From assembly GCF_024166365.1 (NCBI RefSeq), contig NC_064826.1, forward strand, positions 20,236,001 through 20,300,000: 64,000 nucleotides of DNA. Direction: 5' to 3'. Of the stretch, positions 8,105-18,395 are shown one piece after another (position 1 is the first letter of the stretch; each line of letters opens with the position of its first letter). This stretch comes from Elephas maximus indicus. Taxonomy: Eukaryota > Chordata > Mammalia > Proboscidea > Elephantidae. Made by a program: the position numbers and the translations under genes. Below the pieces are notes generated by a model. The model made no database searches, was not told the origin of the DNA, and saw only the letters and a program-made list of their open reading frames with translations.

Positions 8105-9610
8105 ACTAAGGTTAAATCAGAAACGTGGGTCTGATGATAAGGAGGACTTGGCAAAAATGCACTTGTTATTGGTGTGAGATTTTGCATCTTAATGATACCA
8201 AGAGTTTGAAAAGATTCTTTTTCAGAGGAAGCACAGCGACTTAAAATAGAATATGTCGCTTTAAATGTATTTAACTGGCTCATATGCAGGGATTGCAGGA
8301 CGGAGGTAAAAAGTTAAGCTTCTCTTACTAAAGCTTCCAGAGTAATTGTCAGAAAGGGGTGGTGTCTTGTGCTAAATTCACCAACAACACATAGAACCTT
8401 ATAGAATCTTATGGTACCTGGCTTAGGGTTTCAGAAATGTTTGTAACAAGTTCATCTCCCCAAATGTTTTCAGCACCCTCTTTATGTCAGGCATGGTGCT
8501 GGGTGCTGGGGGTTCAGTAGTGAAACGTTAAGTGTGGGTGATCATGGTGCTTATATAATTAGTTAAAAAAAAAATCTTTTTAATCAGAAAGGACAGACTG
8601 TGCTTAAGCCAGGTCAGCACTGCATGTATCACCTTGCTTTTGGATAACTTGTATTTACTCCCAGAATTGACTTTCCAAGGAAAGGTTTAAAAAAAAAAAG
8701 TGAATTGTAAGTGATGAGATGTATGGGGATCTATATTCTTGCTAGATATTTAAAAGGTATTTAAGAAATGGAAACAAAAACACATTAAGCTGTGTAGCCA
8801 TTTGTCTTGGTATTTTAATAAATCAGTATTCTGTCCCTAAGTTAGTGAGTCTTCGTTACTCTTTAATGTGTGCTGAACCCTAGACAATTCTGTAGTCTTT
8901 CACCAGCTCCGGTGTCAATTGGGAACCTGTGGTTTGCCTTCTATTTCCTGAAGCCTGTTTTTGTGAGATGGGTTGGAAGGTGGAACCATTTCATGGTTTT
9001 AAGTCCTCAAACTAAAAGTAAAGATTTGGCAACTCCCAGTGTTCCAAATTTGTCTTCTCAGCCTAGATTTTGGTGACAAATATAACTGGTACTTATCTTG
9101 GTGAAGCAGGAACCTACATGAGTAAGCATTCACAGCTTCAGGACATCTGATTCCTGTAGTGCCGTTCTAGTAAACTACACGCGAGCCCAAAAGTTCAGCT
9201 TTTAGGGAAAAAAAAAAAATGATTTGCAGATGTGACCCATAAAAATCCCTTACTATTTGTATGTGTGTGTTAGAACAGCCTAGATTTGTTGGTTTTCGAG
9301 GGATTGTAATTTTCCCAGAATGCTGATCGTGTATGTATGTATATATATAAATTTTTTTTTTTTTTTTTTAATTTAGGATCTTGGTCAGTCTTAACAGATT
9401 TGATGGATCCAAGGGTCATTGGACTGTTAGGCAAGCAATTCAGACCTGCGAAAGTGCTTCCAGTGTAAAAGCTTTTTACCTATAGACCCATATAGTGCAC
9501 ATTTTGGTAAAATAGTGAAAACTTACTTGGATTATAGAAGTAATAAGATAGTTGAGGAAAATATGGGTTAAAAAAGGGAATACAGTCTCTCATAATCCCA
9601 TCCTTTAAAC
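8105..9610. other. Intron 1, no feature recognised
   Basis: AT-rich sequence with A/T runs (8564-8577, 8690-8699, 9351-9371). The stretch 8461-8520 ('ttatgtcaggcatggtgctgggtgctgg') resembles an ancient MIR/L2-type core but is too short to classify. Confidence 0.4.
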
Positions 9611-9778
9611 AGTGATTCTTAAATGAATGTTAAGCGCATAAAGGGCTTTTAAAAACAGATTACTGGGTCCCAGCCTAGAGTTCTCTGAGACAGTAGGTCT
9701 GGGGCGGGACCTGGAATTTGCATTTCTAACAGGTTCTCCATGATGCTGAAGCTGCAGGTCACTTTGAGAACTGTTGTC
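9611..9778 (+). mobile_element. MER5A-type hAT MITE
   Basis: Begins 'cagtgattcttaaatgaatg' and ends 'actttgagaactgttg', with the internal 'gacagtaggtctggggcggg' and 'ctaacaggttctccatgatgctg' blocks of MER5A-type elements. Confidence 0.72.
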
Positions 9779-10091
9779 CTGAAGGTTCACGTGGTTTTTT
9801 TCCCCTCAGTCTTTTTTCCCCCAAGGGTATATTAGTTTCAGCTTATTGATCATACTACATATGCTCTTTATGCTTAATATTTTTGCAGTTATTTTTCCAC
9901 TTAAAAATATCGGACATAATGAACTGTTCCTGTAATGTGCCACGGATGGAATTCTCTGTCATTTCTCTCTGGTGAATAAGGTGGAAGTGAACATCTTTGT
10001 GTGTAAGGCTTTTCTTGTATTTTTGGGTTATTTCTATCTTCCAGAAATTCGATTCTTGGTCAAAGAATGTAAATTTTTTTTTTTTTCATAT

Positions 10092-10300
10092 TTAAAAAAA
10101 CCTTTTTTTTTTGAAACATAGTATACATACAGGGAAGTGCTCATATTTTTAATTGTACAGGTTGGTGACTTTTCACAAACTTGACACACCTGTGTGAAAC
10201 CAGCACCAAGATCTCAAAACAGACCATGACCTGTGCTGAAGGAGCCCTCTTGGTGTGCACATTTTGAGAATTCTGATTTGTGTTGCTAAGTTCTCTCGAG
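10092..10300 (-). mobile_element. L1M 3'-end fragment (-)
   Basis: Antisense L1 3' sequence: poly(T), 'gaaacatagtatacatacagg', 'cacacctgtgtgaaaccagcacc', 'aaacagaccatgacc'. An old, diverged copy. Confidence 0.6.
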
Positions 10301-10528
10301 CAACCTTGTATTTTGCTCTCCCTTAAATTCTCCAAAGAATATAAACATTTGAATTAAAAGATTTGATTAAAAATTATGGCCCCTACGCTCAGTAGGCTCT
10401 CATGTTGCTGTGTTTTAGTTGGTGTCACTTCACCGAAGCAGTCATCCTGGCCTAGAAATTAAAAGATGAATTCTGCTTTCTCTTTGTTTAAACTTTTTTT
10501 TGTGTGTGATAATGGTGATTCTCAAGTT

Positions 10529-10721
10529 GCTGTTTGCCAGCGAGTTGATTGTGACCCTATAGGACAGCATAGCACTTCCCCTTCTGGTTTCCAAGGCTGT
10601 GATCTTTATGGAAGCAGACTACCACATCTTTCTCCCGTGGAGATGCTGCATGGATTCAAACTGCCAACCTTTCAGTTAGCAGCCAGTCGTTTAACTGCTT
10701 AACCACTGTGCCCCCAGGCCT
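10529..10721 (-). mobile_element. AfroSINE copy (-)
   Basis: Reads on the + strand as tail to head: 'gttgattgtgaccctataggacag', 'ccaaggctgtgatctttatgg', 'ctgccaacctttcagttagcagcc', 'ttaaccactgtgcccccagg'. Full-length but diverged. Confidence 0.88.
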
Positions 10722-10857
10722 CTTTGATTGTCACATTAGGGGATACTTTTGCACTTCCCAAAGAGCCTGTGATGAGTTGGTAGGTTAAATATTCCATTCA
10801 TGAGCAGATAGAATCTGACTGGCCAGGGCCATAAAGGTAGTTTTGGTAATTAGAAAA

Positions 10858-11412
10858 CTTTTTTTCCTTTTTTTATTGAGGTACAGATGACATGCAGTAA
10901 ACTGTGCATATTTAAGGTGATACATTTGATAAGCTTTGACATAAGTATCACCCATGAAACCTATCACCGCAGTCAAAATAGTGAACAAAGTTGTCTTACC
11001 TGGACATTTCTTGTGTTCCTTTGTAATGCTTCCCTCTCCCCCAGCCATTGATCTGATTTCTGTCACTACAGATTATTTTGCATTTTCTAGAATTTTATAT
11101 AAATAGAATCACATGGTAGATACTCCTCTTGTGGATTTTTTCTTTCAGCATAATTATTTTCAGATTCATCCATGCTGTTACTATGTGCTAGTTCATTCCT
11201 TTCTACTGCTGAGTAGTATTCCACGGTATGGGCGGACCAGTTTGTGTACACAGTCACCTGTTGGTGGACACGAGGTGTTTCCGGTTCTGGGCTGTTACAG
11301 ATAAAGCAGCTGTGAACATTTGTATGGTCATATGCTCTCTTTTCTCTTGGGTAAACATGTAGGAGTACAATGGTTGGATTCCTGGTAGGTGGGTTTAACT
11401 TTCTAAGAGGTA
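10858..11412 (-). mobile_element. L1M 3'-end fragment (-), about 0.55 kb
   Basis: Antisense of the well-known mammalian L1 3' region: 'ttattgaggtacagatgacatgc', 'aatcacatggtagatac', 'tgctgagtagtattccacgg', 'taaacatgtaggagtacaatgg'. 5'-truncated relative to L1 and non-coding. Confidence 0.75.
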
Positions 11413-12367
11413 GCTTGAATTTAATTTTTTTCAGCTGATGCTCTGCGCGTTATACAAATTGTGACGTTAAGTTGTTTCAATCACTTGTGTATTTTAAAGC
11501 GCTCCCACTAAATAGCATGATCCTAAAGCCCTGATTTCTAACCTTCTAATATGTTGACGCTAGCGTTACAGCTGTCTTCCTCCTTCCCATTTGAAATTAG
11601 TGAGTTAAATTTTTATTGTAAAATATTTTTATGTTTTGTGATCCTTTGAAATGGCACTTGAGGAATTATGGTCACAAATAATTATATTTGTGTTTGCTAT
11701 ACCTTTTTAAGTTTTTTTTTTATACCTTTTTGAAGAGCAACCATACTTTTTGTTGATGGTATTCTTTTCTTTTTTTTAGTATTGATAAGATTTTTTTTTT
11801 TTTTTTTTGACGTTTCTTGGTTTTACTTAGTGAAGATTACAGCAGTTTACAGACCTTTATGTAGGACTGTGAGCTTGGAATAGTATGCTAACTTTTCAAG
11901 TGGACTAAACTCAGGTAGAATGAACCAACTTAACCAACAACAAACAGCAACTCAGTGGCAGAACCAGAAACAAATCCTAAGAGTTAGTGTATCCCTTAAT
12001 AGCGTGCTTTCCCAGAACTTTTTTAAAGATCATTTTTAGTAAAAAAAACTTTTAATTCTTGGCATTTCATATGACTTATTTGGTAGATTAAATAATAGAC
12101 ATTGACATAATAAAAAATCAGAGATCGTTTTGTGATAGTTGTTACTATCCCATTCATTCTGATAAATTACAGACATTTGAATTTACTCTATTGTTGTAGA
12201 TGTTTACATATATGTTGCTTAAAAAATTAACATTTTATAACTGACAGCTGAGACTTGTAGCTTAGCTAACAAAGAAAAAAAACAAAAAGCCTGGTTTACA
12301 CCTGATTTAGGTTGCCATCAAAGACAAATATTTCAGTAGTCAGAGGGATGGTTTCCTGAGCATGTAT
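11413..12367. other. Intron 1, T-rich, no feature recognised
   Basis: Contains several T-runs (11711-11720, 11791-11808). No classified repeat. Confidence 0.4.
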
Positions 12368-12515
12368 TTTATTTATAATTGTGGTAAATATATGTGTAAC
12401 AGAACATTTGCCATTTTAACATGTTTTACATGCACGATTCAGTGACATTATGTTGTTCAGCCATCACCATTATTCATTTCCAAATTTTCCTATCACCTTT
12501 TCTGAGCATGTATTA
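12368..12515 (-). mobile_element. L1M 3'-end fragment (-)
   Basis: 'ttataattgtggtaaatatatg', 'acatttgccattttaacatg', 'cacgattcagtgacatta' and 'cagccatcaccatt' are antisense L1 3' blocks, similar to the longer copy at 45163. Confidence 0.6.
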
Positions 12516-12663
12516 TTTTCTAATCGCCAAAGTAGAACTCAAGCGCAACGTAGAAACCTTCGAAAACAGAAGTCAGTGCAGTTGTTGCCTTGGTGGTTCG
12601 CAACTAGGATATTGCAATTGAGGAGAATTGTTATATTTTTACGGGCAGGTACTGTGGTTATTA

Positions 12664-12952
12664 GAGGGCATTGGTGGGGCAGTGGTAGAATTCTTGCCTT
12701 CCATGTGGGAGACCTGGACACCCAGCCAGTAGACCTCATGTGCAGCCACCATTTGTCTGTCCGTGGAGGCTTGCGTGTTGGCTTTGATGCTGAACAAGTT
12801 TCAGCAGAGCTTCCAGACAAGACAGACTAGGAAGAAAGACCTCTGGTAATCTACTCCCCAAAATCAACCAATGACAAACTCTGTGTATCACAACAGTCCA
12901 CGTTCCGTTGTGCGTGGGGTGGCCATGAGTCAGGCCAACTCAATGGCAACAA
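12664..12952 (+). mobile_element. tRNA-Gly-headed SINE (+)
   Basis: The head 'gcattggtggggcagtggtagaattcttgcc..ccatgtgggagacc' follows tRNA-Gly(GCC), with a recognisable A-box. The B-box region is degraded. The body ('tgatgctgaacaagtttcagcagagcttccagac..gac..actaggaagaaag') is shared with the copies at 44438 and 48879, and the 3' end 'gccatgagtcaggccaactcaatggcaacaac' matches the RTE/AfroSINE-type tail. It is not a functional tRNA. Confidence 0.75.
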
Positions 12953-12959
12953 CTCTATC

Positions 12960-14060
12960 GTAATTATAATTTTTTTTCTGTACCTCATCAGGTGCTTGAG
13001 GAAGGTGGCTGGGTGTTTGCAGGCGAGTCCGTGTGGTGTCTGTCCATGCCCAGCAGGACCCAGATCCTCAAGAGGCAGGGGAAAATCCCATAGGATGGTT
13101 ATGGTCATGAGAGATGAAGACTCCTTTTTTGCCTTTACCTGCTTTTTAGGTATCTAAGGCCTTAGGTAGGTGATTTGAAGTTTAGGTGCTGCTGATCTTC
13201 TGACCTGGCTTTGCAGACGAGTTGGAAAGAATAGGAGGCCCTTGTGAAGGTTGAGACCTGGTTGGACTTTGCCCTTCTCAGGAAGGCAGGTATGGCTGGT
13301 GGGTCTGTCTCTGGGCTCCCAAAAAATGCCTGGGAAACATATTTTAGGGACTTCAGAATTTATTTAATTAACTGGGAATGGAATTTTATGTCTTTTGTTC
13401 AACTTCTGAGTTTCTAACTTTCAAAGCACTTTTAGGGATGCATTATGTATGAAAATAGAAAATTCCCTGCATGTGAAATTGTTATTAATGCTATAAATTA
13501 TGCTTTCTCTTTTTAATATAAGGCTGTAAACTTCATGTTTTTGTCAAATACACTTTTCAGGGTTTCTTAGATGATAAAATCTTAGTTGAGGTAATATAAA
13601 TAGAAAACCAGATACAAAGTGTGTGTCTGGTACTTGTTACTTCAGAAGCAATTGGATTACCACTCAGCTTAGTGAAAAATAAATTTAGTTTTCTCCAAAT
13701 GGTGCTAATATAGCTTTGATTATCTGGATTTTGCTTTTCAATCGGTTGACTTTATATTGCATGGACAGCTTCTATAAGGTTGATTAATTCAGAGATTCAA
13801 AATTCGGGTAAAAATTTCTATTGTAGGGTTTTACCTGTAGGAGGTGAATTTGGTTAAGAGTTGTGTGCGTAAGAAATCGCCAGGTGTAATATAGCTGATA
13901 TATTGTTTTATGGTCTTCATTATGGACTGCTGAATGTTTAGTACCCCATTGCTAATCTCTGAACCTAAATCTGTAAATAAGTCTCCCGGGCAACAAAACT
14001 TGAAACTACATAACCCTTTTTATTTCACTCCAACGGAAAGAAGCTGGCTTTGCCTTTTTT
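12960..14060. other. Intron 1, no feature recognised
   Basis: Mostly AT-rich unique-looking sequence without a coding frame or identified repeat. Confidence 0.4.
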
Positions 14061-14177
14061 CATTAACAAATGGTCACTTTTACAGCCTTACGTTCCCACA
14101 ACCGTGACTTGGTACATGGTTAGATCACTAGTCCAAACTAGGAGAGCCTACAAGGAAATCATTCCATGATGTAGCTC
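14061..14177 (+). repeat. 117-bp direct repeat, copy 1
   Basis: Starts CATTAACAAATGG and ends ATGATGTAGCTC. It aligns without gaps to 15183-15299 with seven substitutions (about 94% identity). The flanks are unrelated beyond a couple of bases. I do not recognise a known repeat family in it. Confidence 0.85.
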
Positions 14178-15182
14178 TTGGATATTTTTGGTTTTATTAG
14201 AAATTGTATTTACATTCAAAAGGATGAGCACAGACAGCTGTGTTTTAAAAGTCTTGTAGTACTTTCTGACAGGAGTTATAGCTCTTTAACTTAACTTGGT
14301 GACTGATCTTAACGTTGGTTTTAAGTGTACTTAAATAATTTTAGTAGAACATAATGCACATTTGATAACAGAATTATTAGGTGAACTGTGAAAAGCCCAG
14401 AGTTTGACAACACAAGTTGACATTATTAGCATTTGTTAACTTTACAGACTAAATTCATTAAATTCTCCATAGCCACCGTCTCAATAACAAAGAAAAAATC
14501 TTATATTTTGTCTTTCCATTCGTTTGAGCCCTTTGAGATTAAAAAAAAAAAAAAGGCAAAATATTTCTCTTTTAAGTTAGATTTCTTTTATGGGTGGAAG
14601 AAAGAGAGGGAGGAGACCTTTGAGTGTGCTCACTAGTCTGTTGTTCTGGGTTGCCGCCCCTTTCTTCTGGCAGTAAAGAAAGGCAGCTCTTGAATGCTAT
14701 CTCTTTGATTATCAAATGAAGACATACGTTTAAGTATACCTGTATTGAGTCTTTCATGCTCTTGTGAACACTTAAGTGCTTTTAGCTTTTCTTTCTACAG
14801 GCTCTTGGGTTAGAATAGGTAACTAAGTTCCTTCTATGAGTTATTAATGTGATTTTACCCTTGCATTTTTTATGAGATGTAGCTCAAATGTAAAGCCATG
14901 TTATACCACAAAGACCAAACTAGTGTCTCATGAAGACTGTAATTTTATTTCCATATATTAACGCATGTTTTCATATATGTGTGTTTTCTATAAATGTTCT
15001 TAGCTTATACTTCTTCATGAATTTCTAGGAATCAAACAAGACAGTTAAACTCACTGACAGGAAAGTACCTTTAGATTGATTAAACACACACACACACACA
15101 CACAAACACACATACACACAAACAAAAAAATAAACCTCTGTGGAGAGAAGGTATCTCCAGACCCTTTACAGCATCCAGCATT
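14178..15182. other. Intron 1 spacer with (CA)n
   Basis: Spacer between the two 117-bp copies. It includes an A-tract (14541-14554) and a (CA)n microsatellite at 15083-15124 followed by an A-rich run. Nothing else was recognised. Confidence 0.5.
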
Positions 15183-15299
15183 CATTAACAGATGGTCACT
15201 TTTACAGCCTTACGTTCCCACAACTGTGAATTGGTACATGGCTAGATCACTAGTCCAAACTAAGAGAGCCTATAAGGAAATCATTCTATGATGTAGCTC
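15183..15299 (+). repeat. 117-bp direct repeat, copy 2
   Basis: Gapless match to 14061-14177, offset 1,122 bp, same orientation, seven mismatches. It lies just after a (CA)n and A-rich stretch. Confidence 0.85.
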
Positions 15300-16510
15300 A
15301 AACTAAATTAAAAAGTAGTAGCAAAGGTAGATCCTTTTTTTCTAAGGGTTTGAACATCAAACTGTTTATACTTGGCCTATTTTACTTTGTGCAGTTTGGC
15401 AGTTATTTATCAAGCTTGGATTTATGCTAAAACTGTGTAGTAGCTCACAGCTTTGTTTTATGTCCTCTGAAAGTAGAAATAGCTGGGTACACCTTAAGTT
15501 TGTCTTAACTGTGTTCAGGGAAATCATCCAGCGGGGCACCTGAGTGTCGTGTTCTTTAGAGGTCCTCATCTCTCCTTGCCTCTGAAGAATGTTTTTCTGA
15601 GCTAGTTTTATTCAATCTGGTCAGTGTTTCTGAGATTCAGAAGCTGCTAACAGTATTTTCTTTAAGTCCTCAAGGTAGGAAGTCTAGAGGTTTCTGTCAC
15701 CAAGCATCCTCCTGTGCTCTTCAGGCAGGTAGTTGGGAGAGTCGTTTCTCCCATGTGAGCTTAGTCTCAGGAATTGAATTTGAGCCCCTTTGCTTCTAAT
15801 TCAGAGAATGACTAATGAGGTACCATGTCTACTTGTAACTATTCTTTTGTTGTTGTTGTTCTTCTCTGATATATGTCTGCAAGCCTTTGACCTGGATCAT
15901 CTTTATTGACAGTAAGAGGTACCTGCCTTATCTTTTTATTTACTTAATGGGAACTAGAATGAAAAATTCTGTTTTTTGTAGAATCAGAAATTAGTATATG
16001 ACTTGTGTGCTTTTTAATCGGCTTATTGTTTGAATGAATTGGATAAAATGTAATGATTTTAATGTGTCGTTTCTGGATGTTTTATTTCTTAAATGTCGTT
16101 CTTACAGTGTTTTGTCAGCTCTGACGAAATTCTGATGACGTATTATTTGAAGTTAAATTTTAGTAGGTATTCCATGTGCATAGTCTAGTGGAAACACTGG
16201 TATTACAAAGCACTGGTTGCTTTCTGAATATGAGAGCACTTTAAGTGGAAATTAATAATTATATTCTCCACAAAAAATTAAATGTAAAAAAAGTAGAAAA
16301 AATTATTCTCTCTGGACAGTGTTGAAAATGGCCTTCAGTTCACTGGACCACTTAAGATTAGGAGAGAAAACTATGGCAACTTTGTTTTTATTAGTAGAAA
16401 AAAAAGAGGCCAAGGCTGAAACAAGGGGACTGCTTTTCACCTGAGACTGGTAAAATCAGTTTCACATTTCTTATGTGAGAAATAGAATTAAAACAAGCTG
16501 TAGTCTGAAA
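15300..16510. other. Intron 1, no feature recognised
   Basis: Unique-looking AT-rich sequence with a (GTT)n-like tract at about 15846-15860. No gene or repeat identified. Confidence 0.4.
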
Positions 16511-16680
16511 GGAGCCCTGCTGGTGCAGTGGTTAAGCGTTCAGCTGCTAACCAAAAGTTCGTATCCACCAGCTGCTCCTTGGAAACCCTATGGGGGCAGT
16601 TCTACTCTGTCCTATTGGTTCGGTATGGGTTGCTATGAGTCGATATCAACTCTGTCAATGGGTTTGGTTTTTGTTTTTTT
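16511..16680 (+). mobile_element. AfroSINE copy (+)
   Basis: 'ggagccctgctggtgcagtgg', 'gctgctaaccaaaag', 'ccaccagctgctccttgg', 'gctatgagtcgatatcaac' and a T-rich end after 'ggtttgg'. Belongs to the 'agctgctccttgg' subfamily. Confidence 0.92.
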
Positions 16681-16750
16681 ATAGCCTAATAATGTCTAAT
16701 TTAATCCTAGAACTGAAAGATTAATAAAGGAAAACTAAAAATGACGTAGT

Positions 16751-16981
16751 AGGTTTTAATATAAGGAGCCCTGGTGGCACAGTGGTTAAGTGCTCGACTG
16801 TTAACGAAAAGATTTGTGGTGTGAACCCACCAGCCTCTCTGAGGGAGAAAGACCGGTGATCTGCTCCTGTAAAGATTACAGCCTTGGAAACCCTATGGGG
16901 CTGTTCTGTCCCGTCTTGTAGGACAGCTGTGAGTTGGAATCAAGTCTGCGGCACACGGCAACACAACAGGTTTTAATATAA
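16751..16981 (+). mobile_element. AfroSINE copy (+) with perfect 14-bp TSD
   Basis: The element 16765-16967 ('ggagccctggtggcacagtgg' to 'cggcacacggcaacacaac') is bracketed by exact AGGTTTTAATATAA copies at 16751-16764 and 16968-16981. This fixes its boundaries precisely. It lies only about 85 bp from the preceding AfroSINE. Confidence 0.95.
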
Positions 16982-17597
16982 GTGTTCCGGTATCTCTCTA
17001 CTACAGTAGATGACATTGAATCTGAACATTTTTGGGGTGTCTGAATTGTGTATGTCCTGTCAGTTGAAGAAACAAGCCCCATAAGTGTCTGCTTTATGGA
17101 AGCTTTTATCAGGATAGAATAGCAGCATGCTGTTCCTTTCAAAATCTTATATCACCTAAATTGTATGTTGTGGTTACCATGAGTGGAAATCAGCCGATGA
17201 CATCTTAACAGCGACAATACATTTTGGTGTTATTTAGAAAGTAAACTAAGGAGTGAGGGTGTAAACTGAGTTTGAAACAGTTTAGTACTTAACATTTGAA
17301 TGCTTTACTCTTTTATCTTTCAGAACTCTTCAGATATTTTTAAATATACCTTTTGCTGGACACTTAGTTGCGAAAATTTTTGTTGACGTTTAAACTCTTG
17401 AGTGTCTAGTGGATCGGCTTTGCTTTGTGTTACAGCAATCTTAGGTGTTAGTCTTAAAACAGCTAAGCATGTAGAAACTTTAGGTGCTTGCTTCAGTTTG
17501 TAAAAGTTGGAATGATTTTATAAACGATGACTTGGGATATAAGTGGCTATTTTCATTTTCTGTTTTTTATCTTACTGCTTGATAGCTTTGACTGTTT

Positions 17598-18076
17598 AAA
17601 AAATAAGCTTTTATTTTGGAATAATTTTAGATTTACAGAAAAGTTGCAAATATAGTACACGTGGTCTTGTGCCTCACCCAAATTTTGTTACCCCTGGTGT
17701 TTTAATTTATATTATCATGGTACATTGGTCAAAACTAAGAAACCAACATTGGTATGTTACTGTAAGTGAAACTCTAGACTTTTTTTTTTTTTTTTTTTTT
17801 CAGATTTCACCAGTTTTTCCATGAGTGTCTTTTCTTGTTCCAGGATCCAGTCCAGGATACTAAGTTGCATTTAGTTGTCATGTCTCCTTAGTGTCTGTGA
17901 GGGTGTCTCAGTCTGTCCTTGTCTTCATGACCTTAACAGTTTCGAGGAGTACTGGTCAGGTATTTTGCGGAATGTCCCACAGAGGTGAAGAGTCCTTCTC
18001 ATGATATCCACGTGACATTATTTGATCCACTTGGGTAAGGTAGTGTTTCCTAGGTTTCTCCATTGTAAAGCTACTG
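17598..18076 (-). mobile_element. L1M 3' region (-), first part
   Basis: Antisense L1M 3' sequence: 'taattttagatttacagaaaag', 'ggtacattggtcaaaactaag', 'tcaccagtttttccatgagtg', 'catgtctccttagtg', 'gtactggtcaggtattttg'. A run of over 20 T at about 17781-17802 interrupts it. It resumes after a DNA-transposon insertion at 18077-18265. Confidence 0.75.
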
Positions 18077-18265
18077 CAGTGAAACCTCTGAGAGCCAGAA
18101 CTCGTGGGACTGCCTCGTGTTTTCCTGGCCTCACAAGTTTTCTGCCTTTGACAGGCTGCAGTCTTACCTCTTCCCTGTTACTCTATATTAGTGGAAAATA
18201 TTTGAGTTTTTCTTCTCTGACAGATTTCCTCCTAACACAGGTTCCAGCTTTCTCAGGTTTTACTG
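18077..18265. mobile_element. Tigger/pogo-like MITE nested in L1M
   Basis: 189 bp. The left end CAGTGAAACCTCTGAGAG and the reverse complement of the right end (CAGTAAAACCTGAGAAAG) form terminal inverted repeats of about 30 bp with roughly 70% identity, and CAGT..ACTG termini typical of pogo/Tigger elements. The right flank has the expected TA; the left TA appears deleted. Removing the element restores contiguous L1M sequence (..gctactg + tattttcccc). Confidence 0.7.
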
Positions 18266-18395
18266 TATTTTCCCCTTTCCATATGCTTTTCTTTGGAAGC
18301 AAGCAAGCAAGCCACCAAGCCTAGCCCACACTCAAAGGGTGAGGGATTAAGCTGTACCTCCTGGAAATAGGAGTAGTTTTTGACTTCTAATTATA
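18266..18395 (-). mobile_element. L1M 3' region (-), continuation
   Basis: 'tttcccctttccatatgc', 'tttggaagcaagc', 'agcccacactcaaaggg' and 'aagctgtacctcctgg' continue the same antisense L1M as 17598-18076. A small (AAGC)n expansion is seen at about 18296-18312. Confidence 0.7.

Noticed and set aside
8483..8520. MIR/L2 core-like sequence
   Set aside because: Too short to separate from chance.
12450..12830. 126-residue open frame
   Set aside because: Crosses an L1 fragment, spacer and a SINE. No coherent protein.
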